Positions 1-5,075 of a stretch of DNA of 5,075 nt are shown piece by piece. The translations under genes were made by a program, and so were the position numbers. The notes below the pieces were generated by a model. The model was not told the DNA's origin, did no database searches, and saw only the letters and a program-made list of their open reading frames with translations. The stretch is from Pseudomonadota bacterium. Lineage in GTDB: Bacteria; Pseudomonadota; Gammaproteobacteria; Xanthomonadales; Rhodanobacteraceae. The DNA lies in NCBI GenBank assembly GCA_021787175.1, contig JAJYMF010000431.1, positions 1 to 5,075 of the forward strand, read 5' to 3'. Within the stretch, counting starts at the first letter, position 1. Every line of letters starts with the position of its first letter.

Positions 1-2770
1 CCCCAGGACACCATGGCCGCGCATCGAGGGTGCAGGCCAGCGCGCGCTGCAGCAGCACCGCATGCGCCGCGCCCAGCGTCGCCGCATCGTTCGCGGCCAG
101 CAGCCCGGCGCCGCGGCAGGCGGCGATCTGCGCCGGCGTCGAGGTCGCCTCCAGCAGCAGCGGATGCGTCGATGCATGCGCGAGCAGCAGGCCCTGCAGC
201 AGGAACTCGATGTCGAGCAGCGCGCCGGCACCCTGCTTGAGATCGAGATGCGCGGCGTCGGAGCGGTCGCGTTCGGCGCGCCAGCGCGCGCGCATCGCGG
301 CGACCTCGCCGCGCACCGTCGAGACCTCGCGCGGGCGTGCAAGCACCTCGCGGCGCACCTGCGCCAGCGCCGCCGCCAGCGCGGCATCGCCGCTCAGTGG
401 CCGTGCGCGCAGCAGGGCCTGATGTTCCCAGGTCCAGGCGCGTTCGCGCTGGTAGGTCGCGAACGCCTCGAGGCTCAGCACCAGCAGACCCTTGCTGCCG
501 TCCGGGCGCAGCCGCGTGTCCACCTCGTAGAGCCGGCCGGCCGGGGTCAGCACGGTCAACCAGTGCACCACACGCTGCGCCAGGCGCTGATACCAGGCCG
601 CGCCCTCCAGCGGCCGCGCGCCGTCGCTGCCCAGCGCCGCGCGCGCGCCGTCGTAGACGAACACCAGATCGAGGTCGGAGGCGAAACCCAGCTCCTCGCC
701 GCCGAGGCTGCCGTAACCCAGCGCGGCGAAGCCCGAGCCGCTGCCGGGCAGGCGCCCATGGCACGCGGTCAGCTCGCGCTCGGCCAGCGTCAGCACGGCG
801 GCGGTCACCGCCTCGGCCAGCGCCGCCAGCCGGCGCGCGGTGGCGACGGCGTCGGCGCGATCGTCGCTGAAGGCCAGCCCGAGCCGGAACGCGAAGCTGG
901 CCTTGAGCTCGTTCAGGCGCTCCAGCTCGCCTTCGGCGTCGCGCTCGTCCAGCGCCGCCAGCGCCGCGCCGATCTCGGCGGAAATCTCCGCACGCCGCAG
1001 CGGCAGCCGCTCGATGCGCGGATCGAGCACGTCATCGAGCAGCAGCGGCTGCGCGATCACGCGTTCGGCGAGGAAGGCGCTGCGCGCGAACAGGTCGGCC
1101 AGGCGCCGGCGCGCCGCCGGCGCCTCCTCGAGCAGGGCCAGATAGGCCGCGCGACGGGCGATGCTCTGCAGCAGCCGCAGCAGACGTTCGAGCGCGGCCG
1201 ACGGCGCGGCGCTGGCCTGCGCAGCCTCGAGCAGCGCCGGCAGCACGCGGTCCAGTCGCGCGCGCGCCTCGACGCTCATCGCCCGCAGCGTGGCGCCGGC
1301 GGGCAGCGCGGCCAGCGCCGTACCCGCTTCGGGATCGGCAAAGCCGGCCGCCTCCAGCATCGCCGCATCCAGGCTGCCGTCCTGCGCCGCACGCCACAGC
1401 GCCGCGCCGATGCCGGCCTGCGGCGCGCGCTGCGCCGCCCCGGGCAGCAGCACCTCGGCAAACGCCTCGGCGACCGCGGCGCGGTGCGCCGCAAGCGCGT
1501 CGGCCAGCGGCGCCCAGTCGGGATAGCCCAGCGCCAGCGCCAGCCGCAGGCGATCCTGCGCCGACACGGGCACGTCGTGGGTCTGCTGGTCGCGCAGCAT
1601 CTGCACGCGGTTTTCCAGCCGGCGCAGGAACAGGTAGGCCTCGCGCAGGCGGCGCGCGCGCGCCACGCCCACGCGGCCGCGGGATTCCAGCGCGGCCAGC
1701 GCGGGCAGCAGCCCCGGCACGCGCAGCGCCGGCTCGCGGCCGCCGCGGATCAACTGTTCGAGCTGCACCAGAAACTCGATCTCGCGGATGCCGCCGGGCC
1801 CGAGCTTGAGGTTCTCGGTGAGGTCCTTGCGCGCCACCTCGGCGTCGATCAGCGCCTTCATCGCGCGCAGCCCGGCGAACGCCGTGTAGTCGAAATAGCG
1901 CCGGTAGACGAACGGCCGCAGCTGCGCCAGCAGGCGCCGTCCGGCGACCAGATCGCCCGCCACCGGCCAGGCCTTGATCCAGGCATAGCGCTCCCAGTCG
2001 CGGCCGTCGCGCTGGTAGTACTGCTCCATCGCCGCGAACGACAGCGCCAGGCGGCCGGCGGCGCCGAACGGGCGCAGGCGCAGGTCCACGCGCGCCACCT
2101 GGCCGTCGGCGCTGGTGTCGGCGAGCAGGCCGACCATGCGCTGGCCCAGCCGCGCGTAGTACTCGCCGGCCTCGAGCGGTCGCGCGCCGTCGCTGACGCC
2201 GTCCTCGGCGTAGGCGAGGATCAGGTCGACGTCGGAGGAGAAATTCAGCTCGCCGCCGCCCAGCTTGCCCAGGCCCAGCACCAGCAGGCGCTGCGGCTGA
2301 CCGGCCGCGGTGCGGACGACGCCGTGACGCTGCGCCAGCGTGCGTTCGGCCGCAGCCAGCGCGGCCTCGATCAGGCCGACGTACAGCGCATTGGTGGCGG
2401 CGAGGGTACCGGACAGATCGTCGAAGCCGTTGACGTCGCGAAACACCAGCCGCAGCGCTTCGGCACGACGCAGGCGCCGCAACGCGGAGCGCTGCGCCGC
2501 CTCGTCGAGGCCGGCCAGCGGCAGCGCCGCCGCGCGCGCGCCGGCATCGCCCGGAGTACGCAGCCAATCCAGCGCGGACGGGCCCAGCAGAGCCGGATCG
2601 CGGCGCCAGGCGTCCCAGGCGAAGTCGCTGGCCAGCAGCGTGCGACGCACGCGCTCGGCGACGCCGGCATCGTCGTGCAGCGGCACGCCGGCCGCACGGC
2701 AGCGGGCGACCAGATCGGCATAGCGCTCGGCGACCAGGGTCTCGAGCGCGGGCGTCAGCGATAACGACAT
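1..2770 (-). CDS. glnE: Bifunctional glutamine synthetase adenylyltransferase / adenylyl-removing enzyme (GlnE), C-terminus cut by window edge
   Basis: GlnE is a cytoplasmic enzyme that attaches AMP to a tyrosine of glutamine synthetase to turn it off and removes it again; in proteobacteria the PII protein and glutamine set the direction. I read 923 uninterrupted codons from the ATG at 2770. The N-terminal (adenylyl-removing) nucleotidyltransferase domain shows GLGKLGGGELNFSSDVDLI at about residues 166-184 with D180 and D182 as the metal-binding pair, then VDLRLRPFG (228-236), LKLGPGGIREIEFLVQ (321-336) and LENRVQMLRDQQTHDVP (385-401). The C-terminal (adenylylating) domain repeats the pattern: GYGSLGGEELGFASDLDLVF (685-704, D699/D701), YEVDTRLRP (748-756), WTWEHQALLRARP (779-791) and DLKQGAGALLDIEFLLQ-like sequence (843-859). 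Family members are about 930-950 residues, so roughly 10-25 residues are missing. The start fits the usual GlnE N-terminus, but no clear Shine-Dalgarno precedes it. The second domain has Ser688 where GKLGG is usual. Identification is very secure. Confidence 0.97.
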   Translation of the reverse strand, partial: MSLSLTPALETLVAERYADLVARCRAAGVPLHDDAGVAERVRRTLLASDFAWDAWRRDPALLGPSALDWLRTPGDAGARAAALPLAGLDEAAQRSALRRLRRAEALRLVFRDVNGFDDLSGTLAATNALYVGLIEAALAAAERTLAQRHGVVRTAAGQPQRLLVLGLGKLGGGELNFSSDVDLILAYAEDGVSDGARPLEAGEYYARLGQRMVGLLADTSADGQVARVDLRLRPFGAAGRLALSFAAMEQYYQRDGRDWERYAWIKAWPVAGDLVAGRRLLAQLRPFVYRRYFDYTAFAGLRAMKALIDAEVARKDLTENLKLGPGGIREIEFLVQLEQLIRGGREPALRVPGLLPALAALESRGRVGVARARRLREAYLFLRRLENRVQMLRDQQTHDVPVSAQDRLRLALALGYPDWAPLADALAAHRAAVAEAFAEVLLPGAAQRAPQAGIGAALWRAAQDGSLDAAMLEAAGFADPEAGTALAALPAGATLRAMSVEARARLDRVLPALLEAAQASAAPSAALERLLRLLQSIARRAAYLALLEEAPAARRRLADLFARSAFLAERVIAQPLLLDDVLDPRIERLPLRRAEISAEIGAALAALDERDAEGELERLNELKASFAFRLGLAFSDDRADAVATARRLAALAEAVTAAVLTLAERELTACHGRLPGSGSGFAALGYGSLGGEELGFASDLDLVFVYDGARAALGSDGARPLEGAAWYQRLAQRVVHWLTVLTPAGRLYEVDTRLRPDGSKGLLVLSLEAFATYQRERAWTWEHQALLRARPLSGDAALAAALAQVRREVLARPREVSTVRGEVAAMRARWRAERDRSDAAHLDLKQGAGALLDIEFLLQGLLLAHASTHPLLLEATSTPAQIAACRGAGLLAANDAATLGAAHAVLLQRALACTLDARPWCPG

Positions 2771-2776
2771 GCCCGG

Positions 2777-2782
2777 ATCATA
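2777..2782 (-). promoter_or_regulatory. Candidate -10 element (TATGAT) directly upstream of glnE
   Basis: On the minus strand the hexamer TATGAT matches the sigma-70 -10 consensus TATAAT at five of six bases. It ends 6 bases before the glnE ATG, so a start point about 7 bases downstream would fall on or next to the A of the start codon, giving a leaderless or nearly leaderless message. That would fit the absence of a Shine-Dalgarno sequence. No recognisable -35 element lies at 16-18 bases; that position is G-rich. The hexamer and spacing are seen; promoter activity is inference and chance occurrence is possible. Confidence 0.3.
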
Positions 2783-2799
2783 GCCGGCGCAAAACCGGT

Positions 2800-2820
2800 C
2801 CCCCGCCCCCGACCCCGCCC
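2800..2820 (-). other. G-quadruplex-forming motif upstream of glnE, on the glnE sense strand
   Basis: Read on the minus strand, this 21-base stretch has four consecutive guanine tracts of 3, 4, 5 and 5 bases separated by loops of only C, TC and C. This exceeds the standard G3+N1-7 definition, and loops of 1-2 bases are those expected to give very stable parallel quadruplexes. Its downstream edge lies 29 bases before the glnE start codon. If transcription starts upstream it sits in the mRNA leader; if it starts at the nearby TATGAT it occupies the -35 region of the non-template strand. The motif is directly visible; folding and any effect are inferred. Confidence 0.6.
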
Positions 2821-2839
2821 GGCCAAGGCGCAGGCCGGG
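2818..2839. repeat. Inverted repeat / potential hairpin in the CPBP-glnE spacer
   Basis: The arms CCCGGCC (2818-2824) and GGCCGGG (2833-2839) are perfectly complementary and flank an 8-base loop. In the glnE/CPBP direction no T-tract follows the hairpin, so it is not a convincing intrinsic terminator for the CPBP gene; on the plus strand only TTT follows, and no plus-strand gene lies upstream. Its left arm shares the CCC at 2818-2820 with the quadruplex motif, so the two structures could compete. A role as an attenuating or stabilising mRNA structure is conjecture. Confidence 0.4.
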
Positions 2840-2880
2840 TTTGCAGTCCAGCCTACCGATCTGCTCACGCCTCGCGGCAG

Positions 2881-2919
2881 CCACGCGCGTGGTCGCGCCA
2901 TGGACATTCCACATCCATG
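2881..2919. repeat. Two adjacent short inverted repeats just downstream of the CPBP gene
   Basis: A perfect 12-base palindrome, CCACGCGCGTGG, lies at 2881-2892, and a second inverted repeat with arms CATGGA (2899-2904) and TCCATG (2914-2919) around a 9-base loop lies beside it. Both fall 20-60 bases beyond the CPBP stop codon in the direction of transcription, where a 3'-end structure would be expected. Neither is followed by a run of T, so they could protect the 3' end or slow polymerase rather than act as a classical terminator. Short self-complementary runs arise often in GC-rich DNA, so function is uncertain. Confidence 0.3.
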
Positions 2920-2938
2920 CAATCCACCGCCCGCATGC

Positions 2939-3811
2939 TCACGGGGTACTCGCCGGTCCGGACGTCGACGAGCCGAAGAACTCCAGCGCCAACGTGACCA
3001 GCCCCCACAGCAGCAAGCCGAAAACGAACAGGCCCAGCGGCACCGCCAGCAGCGTCCAGTGCTGCACCTTGGTGATCATGACCAGCACCAGCAGCGCATC
3101 GAACAGGAAGTGCACCAGGATGCTGGCCGGCAACCCATGACGCGTGCGCACATAAGCCAGCAGCAGGCCGAGACCCATCTGCGGCAGCACGAACAGCGGA
3201 TGGATCCACCACGGGCTCAGCGCATCGGACTGGTAATTGCTGATATGCGCCAGCCCGAACACCAGTGCCGAGAACCACACCAGGCCGCGGAAATGACGCT
3301 CGATGAAGGCCGCCGTCGCGCGCCCATAGAGCGGCCACGCCAGATAGCCGACGACGAAGGCCGCGGCGAACGTCAGCAGCCGCACGGGCAACGTCGGCGC
3401 GAAGCCCAGCGTCCGCGCGGCGATCAGCAGGCCGAAGAACGGCAGCGCCATCCACAGCAGCGCCACGCCGAAGCGGCGCGCCGACAGAAAGCCGCGGAAC
3501 ACGCACTCCTCCATCACCGCGGCGAGCGCGATCAGCAGCAGCGCCAGCGGACTGCGCAGCAGCGGCGACTGCATCAGCAGGTTGCTCTTCGCCACGCTGA
3601 GATGCAGCGCCAGCGAGGCCGCCCCCGCGGGCAGGATCAGCAGCAGCGACGCGGCATAGCCCACGCCCAGCAGCCGCAGGCCTTCGACCGCACCCCGCTG
3701 CAGGCGTCGGGTCAGGCTCATGCCCGAGGTCGTACCGGCGACGGCTCGCGTGGGTCGCAACACGAAGTCGCGCAGCGCACCGCGCGGTACGCGGCCCTCC
3801 GTGGCGTTCAT
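2939..3811 (-). CDS. CPBP family intramembrane metalloprotease (CAAX protease / Abi family)
   Basis: This complete 290-residue protein is predicted to be an inner-membrane protein with about eight hydrophobic segments (roughly 48-72, 87-105, 114-133, 144-161, 175-192, 204-222, 227-246 and 252-278). It carries the three CPBP motifs: EExxxR as E101-E102-x3-R106, FxxxH as F185-x3-H189, and HxxxD as H234-x3-D238. In the family these form the active site within the membrane, with the glutamates and histidines as catalytic or metal-binding residues, so the protein looks catalytically intact. Substrates of most bacterial members are unknown; relatives include Rce1-type prenyl-protein proteases and bacteriocin-immunity proteins. 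The ATG at 3811 is the first after an in-frame TAG 13 codons upstream and has only a weak GCAGG before it; Met31 (3721) is an alternative that would remove a polar N-terminal tail and keep every membrane segment. The gene lies 168 bases upstream of glnE on the same strand and diverges from the M16 gene. Confidence 0.9.
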   Translation of the reverse strand: MNATEGRVPRGALRDFVLRPTRAVAGTTSGMSLTRRLQRGAVEGLRLLGVGYAASLLLILPAGAASLALHLSVAKSNLLMQSPLLRSPLALLLIALAAVMEECVFRGFLSARRFGVALLWMALPFFGLLIAARTLGFAPTLPVRLLTFAAAFVVGYLAWPLYGRATAAFIERHFRGLVWFSALVFGLAHISNYQSDALSPWWIHPLFVLPQMGLGLLLAYVRTRHGLPASILVHFLFDALLVLVMITKVQHWTLLAVPLGLFVFGLLLWGLVTLALEFFGSSTSGPASTP

Positions 3812-3933
3812 GCGTGCGCCTGCGCTGATGGCATGGCGGCCACGCTAGAGGCGACGGCATACGCGCCGCAATCAGTCATGCCTTACGGCTCGGTTACAAA
3901 GTTCCGCGTTCCGTGATGATTGAATCGGGGCAA

Positions 3934-3967
3934 TCGTAGCCATCCGGGGTGAGAGAGGGAGCTACGA
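3934..3967. repeat. Inverted repeat TCGTAGC...GCTACGA between divergent genes, possible operator
   Basis: Perfect 7-base arms TCGTAGC (3934-3940) and GCTACGA (3961-3967) are separated by 20 bases. On the minus strand the left arm overlaps a TACGAT hexamer (3938-3933) that resembles a -10 box for the CPBP gene, though without a matching -35. The position midway between divergent genes suits a regulator site, but the long purine-rich spacer is unlike a compact dimer operator and the match could be chance. Confidence 0.3.
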
Positions 3968-3993
3968 CGCAGCCCCCCTCCCCCGCGGCACGG

Positions 3994-4002
3994 TGTTACG
4001 AT
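3994..4002 (+). promoter_or_regulatory. Candidate extended -10 promoter (TGTTACGAT) for the M16 peptidase gene
   Basis: The sequence TGT-TACGAT fits the extended -10 pattern TGn-TAnnAT, a class of sigma-70 promoter that can work without a good -35. The expected -35 position is only a C-rich tract. A start about 7 bases downstream would give a leader of roughly 130 bases before the ATG at 4138, containing the hairpin at 4088-4104. The motif is seen; promoter function is inferred. Confidence 0.35.
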
Positions 4003-4087
4003 GCCTCCCGCGCCCGGCGGTTTTGAACCTTCACACGCCACGCAGGGTCGCATTGTGGGCGCCCGACGCGGGGAGTGCCGTGCGCAT

Positions 4088-4104
4088 CCGGTGTGCCGCA
4101 CCGG
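4088..4104 (+). repeat. Small hairpin in the predicted leader of the M16 peptidase gene
   Basis: CCGGTG (4088-4093) and CACCGG (4099-4104) form a perfect 6-base stem around a 5-base loop. It ends 19 bases before the Shine-Dalgarno. A competing pairing exists between GTGCG (4080-4084) and CGCAC (4097-4101), so the two are mutually exclusive. No T-tract follows, so it is not an intrinsic terminator. Confidence 0.3.
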
Positions 4105-4123
4105 CTTGACCCTGGCTTCACCC

Positions 4124-4130
4124 AAGGAGA
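4124..4130 (+). promoter_or_regulatory. Strong Shine-Dalgarno site of the M16 peptidase gene
   Basis: AAGGAGA includes the AGGAG core of the ribosome-binding consensus, with 8 bases between the core and the ATG at 4138. It fixes the start codon and is much better than anything in front of the two minus-strand genes. Confidence 0.85.
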
Positions 4131-4137
4131 GACGACG

Positions 4138-5075
4138 ATGAGGAAGATCCTGCGAGGACTGCCGGCGCTGCTGGCGGCTTTGTTGCTGCTGGCGCCCGCG
4201 ATCGCGGCTGCGGCGCAAACGCCGCCGAAGGACGACGTGCTGCGCGCCACCCTGCCCAACGGGCTGCGCGTGGTGATCGTTCCCGACCGGCTGGCGCCGG
4301 TGGTGACCACCGAGATCAATTACCTGGTCGGCTCGAACGAGGCGCCGGCCGGCTTTCCCGGTACCGCGCATGCGCTGGAGCACATGATGTTCCGCGGCAG
4401 TCCGGGCCTGAGCAAGGACCAGCTGTCGGCGATCGCCGCGGCGATGGGCGGCGGCTTCAACGCCGACACCACGCAGACGGTGACGCAGTACTTCTTCACC
4501 GTGCCGGCGGCGGATCTCGACGTCGCCCTGCACATCGAGTCGCTGCGCATGCGCGGCCTCGACGCCGCGCCCGCACAGTGGGCCAAGGAGCGCGGCGCGA
4601 TCGAGCAGGAAGTCTCGCGCGACCTGTCCAGCCCGCAGTACGTGTTCTATTCGCAGCTGCTGGCGACGATGTTCAAGGACACGCCCTACGCGCACGACGC
4701 GCTGGGCACGCGGCCGTCGTTCGACAAGACCACCGCGGCGATGCTCAAGCAGTTCCACCGAACCTGGTACGTGCCCAACAACGCGATCCTGGTGATCGCC
4801 GGGGACGTCGATCCGGCTGCGGCGCTGGCGCGGGTCAGGGCGCTGTTCGGCGACATCCCGAGCCGGCCGCTGCCGGCGCGCCCGGCGGTGGATCTGCAAC
4901 CGGTGCCGGCGCAGACGCTGAAGCTGCCCACCGACCTGCCCGTGGGTCTGGTCGCGGTGTCCTATCGCATGCCCGGCATGACCGCCAGGGATTACGCCGC
5001 CAGCCTGATCCTGTCCGACGTGCTGGGCAGCCAGCGCGGCAGCCTGTACGCGCTGGTGCCGCAGGGCAAGGCGCT
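4138..5075 (+). CDS. Exported M16 family zinc metallopeptidase (insulinase/pitrilysin type), C-terminal part beyond window
   Basis: The visible 312 residues begin with a signal peptide: a basic start (Met-Arg-Lys...Arg), a Leu/Ala-rich core, and a likely cut near Ala26-Gln27, so the enzyme should act in the periplasm or be anchored outside the inner membrane. The inverted zinc motif HxxEH is H78-A-L-E81-H82, with H78 and H82 as ligands and E81 as catalytic base; the third ligand is most likely E158, 76 residues after H82 within ERGAIEQEVSRD. Further family signatures are FNADTTQTVTQYFFTVP (107-123), PYAHDALGT (183-191) and WYVPNNAILVIAGDVD (210-225), after which the M16 C-lobe begins. The active N-terminal half is therefore intact. 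Relatives are either about 450 residues (one catalytic unit) or about 900 or more (active plus inactive halves); the window cannot decide which. Natural substrates are unknown; the family generally degrades peptides and small proteins. The gene is transcribed away from the CPBP gene. Confidence 0.94.
   Translation, partial: MRKILRGLPALLAALLLLAPAIAAAAQTPPKDDVLRATLPNGLRVVIVPDRLAPVVTTEINYLVGSNEAPAGFPGTAHALEHMMFRGSPGLSKDQLSAIAAAMGGGFNADTTQTVTQYFFTVPAADLDVALHIESLRMRGLDAAPAQWAKERGAIEQEVSRDLSSPQYVFYSQLLATMFKDTPYAHDALGTRPSFDKTTAAMLKQFHRTWYVPNNAILVIAGDVDPAAALARVRALFGDIPSRPLPARPAVDLQPVPAQTLKLPTDLPVGLVAVSYRMPGMTARDYAASLILSDVLGSQRGSLYALVPQGKA

Larger units (their letters stand above)
3812..4137. other. 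Divergent intergenic region between the CPBP and M16 peptidase genes
   Basis: These 326 bases separate two start codons pointing outwards and contain no open reading frame I would defend, no tRNA and no recognisable mobile element. Composition is less GC-extreme around 3871-3940, which has TTACAAAG and TGATGATTGAATC, as expected for promoter DNA. A C-rich tract (3972-3984, C6-T-C5 plus flanks) lies just before the candidate M16 promoter. The region must hold the 5' signals of both flanking genes; specific candidates are listed separately. Confidence 0.75.

Noticed and set aside
1032..2567. A 511-codon minus-strand frame inside glnE
   Set aside because: It is a shifted frame of glnE, rich in Arg/Ala/Gly/Pro, while the GlnE frame carries every family motif.
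62..2764. A 900-codon open frame on the plus strand covering nearly all of glnE
   Set aside because: It is exactly in register with glnE codons on the opposite strand. It stays open because glnE avoids TTA, CTA and TCA, and it ends where glnE codon 3 is TTA. Its translation is low-complexity Arg/Gln/Ala-rich with no recognisable domain.
2818..2842. Intrinsic terminator on the plus strand (GC stem followed by TTT)
   Set aside because: Only three T residues follow and no plus-strand gene lies upstream; in the minus direction no T-run follows.
2865..3860. A 331-codon minus-strand frame overlapping the CPBP gene
   Set aside because: Out of frame with the CPBP motifs, lacks membrane segments and has the skewed composition of a GC-rich shadow frame.
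2900..3916. A 338-codon plus-strand frame opposite the CPBP gene
   Set aside because: Gln/Arg-rich antisense shadow of the membrane protein; the minus-strand frame has membrane segments and all CPBP motifs.
3971..3986. Second G-quadruplex motif on the minus strand in the divergent region
   Set aside because: It has only two long G-tracts (5 and 6 bases) split by one A, without four separate tracts at usable spacing.
3880..4020. tRNA or small structured RNA gene in the divergent region
   Set aside because: I could not find a cloverleaf, a T-loop GTTCRANNC with matching acceptor arms, or any other known RNA signature.
4106..4111. TTGACC as a -35 element for the M16 gene
   Set aside because: A matching -10 at 16-18 bases would overlap the Shine-Dalgarno and start region, and no such hexamer is present.
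3883..4899. A 338-codon minus-strand frame opposite the M16 gene
   Set aside because: Arg/Gln/His-rich shadow of the M16 peptidase, which has a Shine-Dalgarno, signal peptide and HxxEH motif on the plus strand.

Overview
The window is very GC-rich. Its minus-strand glutamine synthetase adenylyltransferase has the full two-domain layout of the proteobacterial enzyme. Base composition, the style of the GlnE motifs (for example a GYGSLGG second domain) and a secreted M16 peptidase next door suggest a high-GC gammaproteobacterium of the Xanthomonadales/Lysobacterales type. This assignment is inference from general impression and was not tested by any search.

Layout. Positions 1-2770 (minus) hold almost all of glnE, which enters at its start codon at 2770 and runs off the left edge near its C-terminus. 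Positions 2771-2938 are a non-coding spacer with three short inverted repeats and an unusually strong G-quadruplex motif on the glnE sense strand. Positions 2939-3811 (minus) encode a complete polytopic membrane protein of the CPBP (CAAX protease / Abi) family with all three sequence motifs. Positions 3812-4137 are a divergent intergenic region with candidate promoters, an inverted repeat and a leader hairpin. Positions 4138-5075 (plus) are the N-terminal third or more of an exported M16 (insulinase/pitrilysin-type) zinc peptidase with a textbook Shine-Dalgarno, a signal peptide and an HxxEH motif; it runs off the right edge.

How they work together. GlnE is a cytoplasmic regulator of nitrogen assimilation that adenylylates and deadenylylates glutamine synthetase. 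The CPBP gene lies upstream on the same strand and could be co-transcribed with glnE, but the 168-base gap and a possible promoter right at the glnE start make independent expression equally plausible. The M16 peptidase is transcribed divergently from the CPBP gene, so the two may share regulatory DNA. Both are predicted envelope-associated peptidases, but nothing in the sequence proves a functional link.

I see no mobile element, CRISPR array, tRNA, rRNA or defence island, and no convincing evidence of a novel system. The points most worth a second look are in the two intergenic regions, chiefly the DNA just upstream of glnE.
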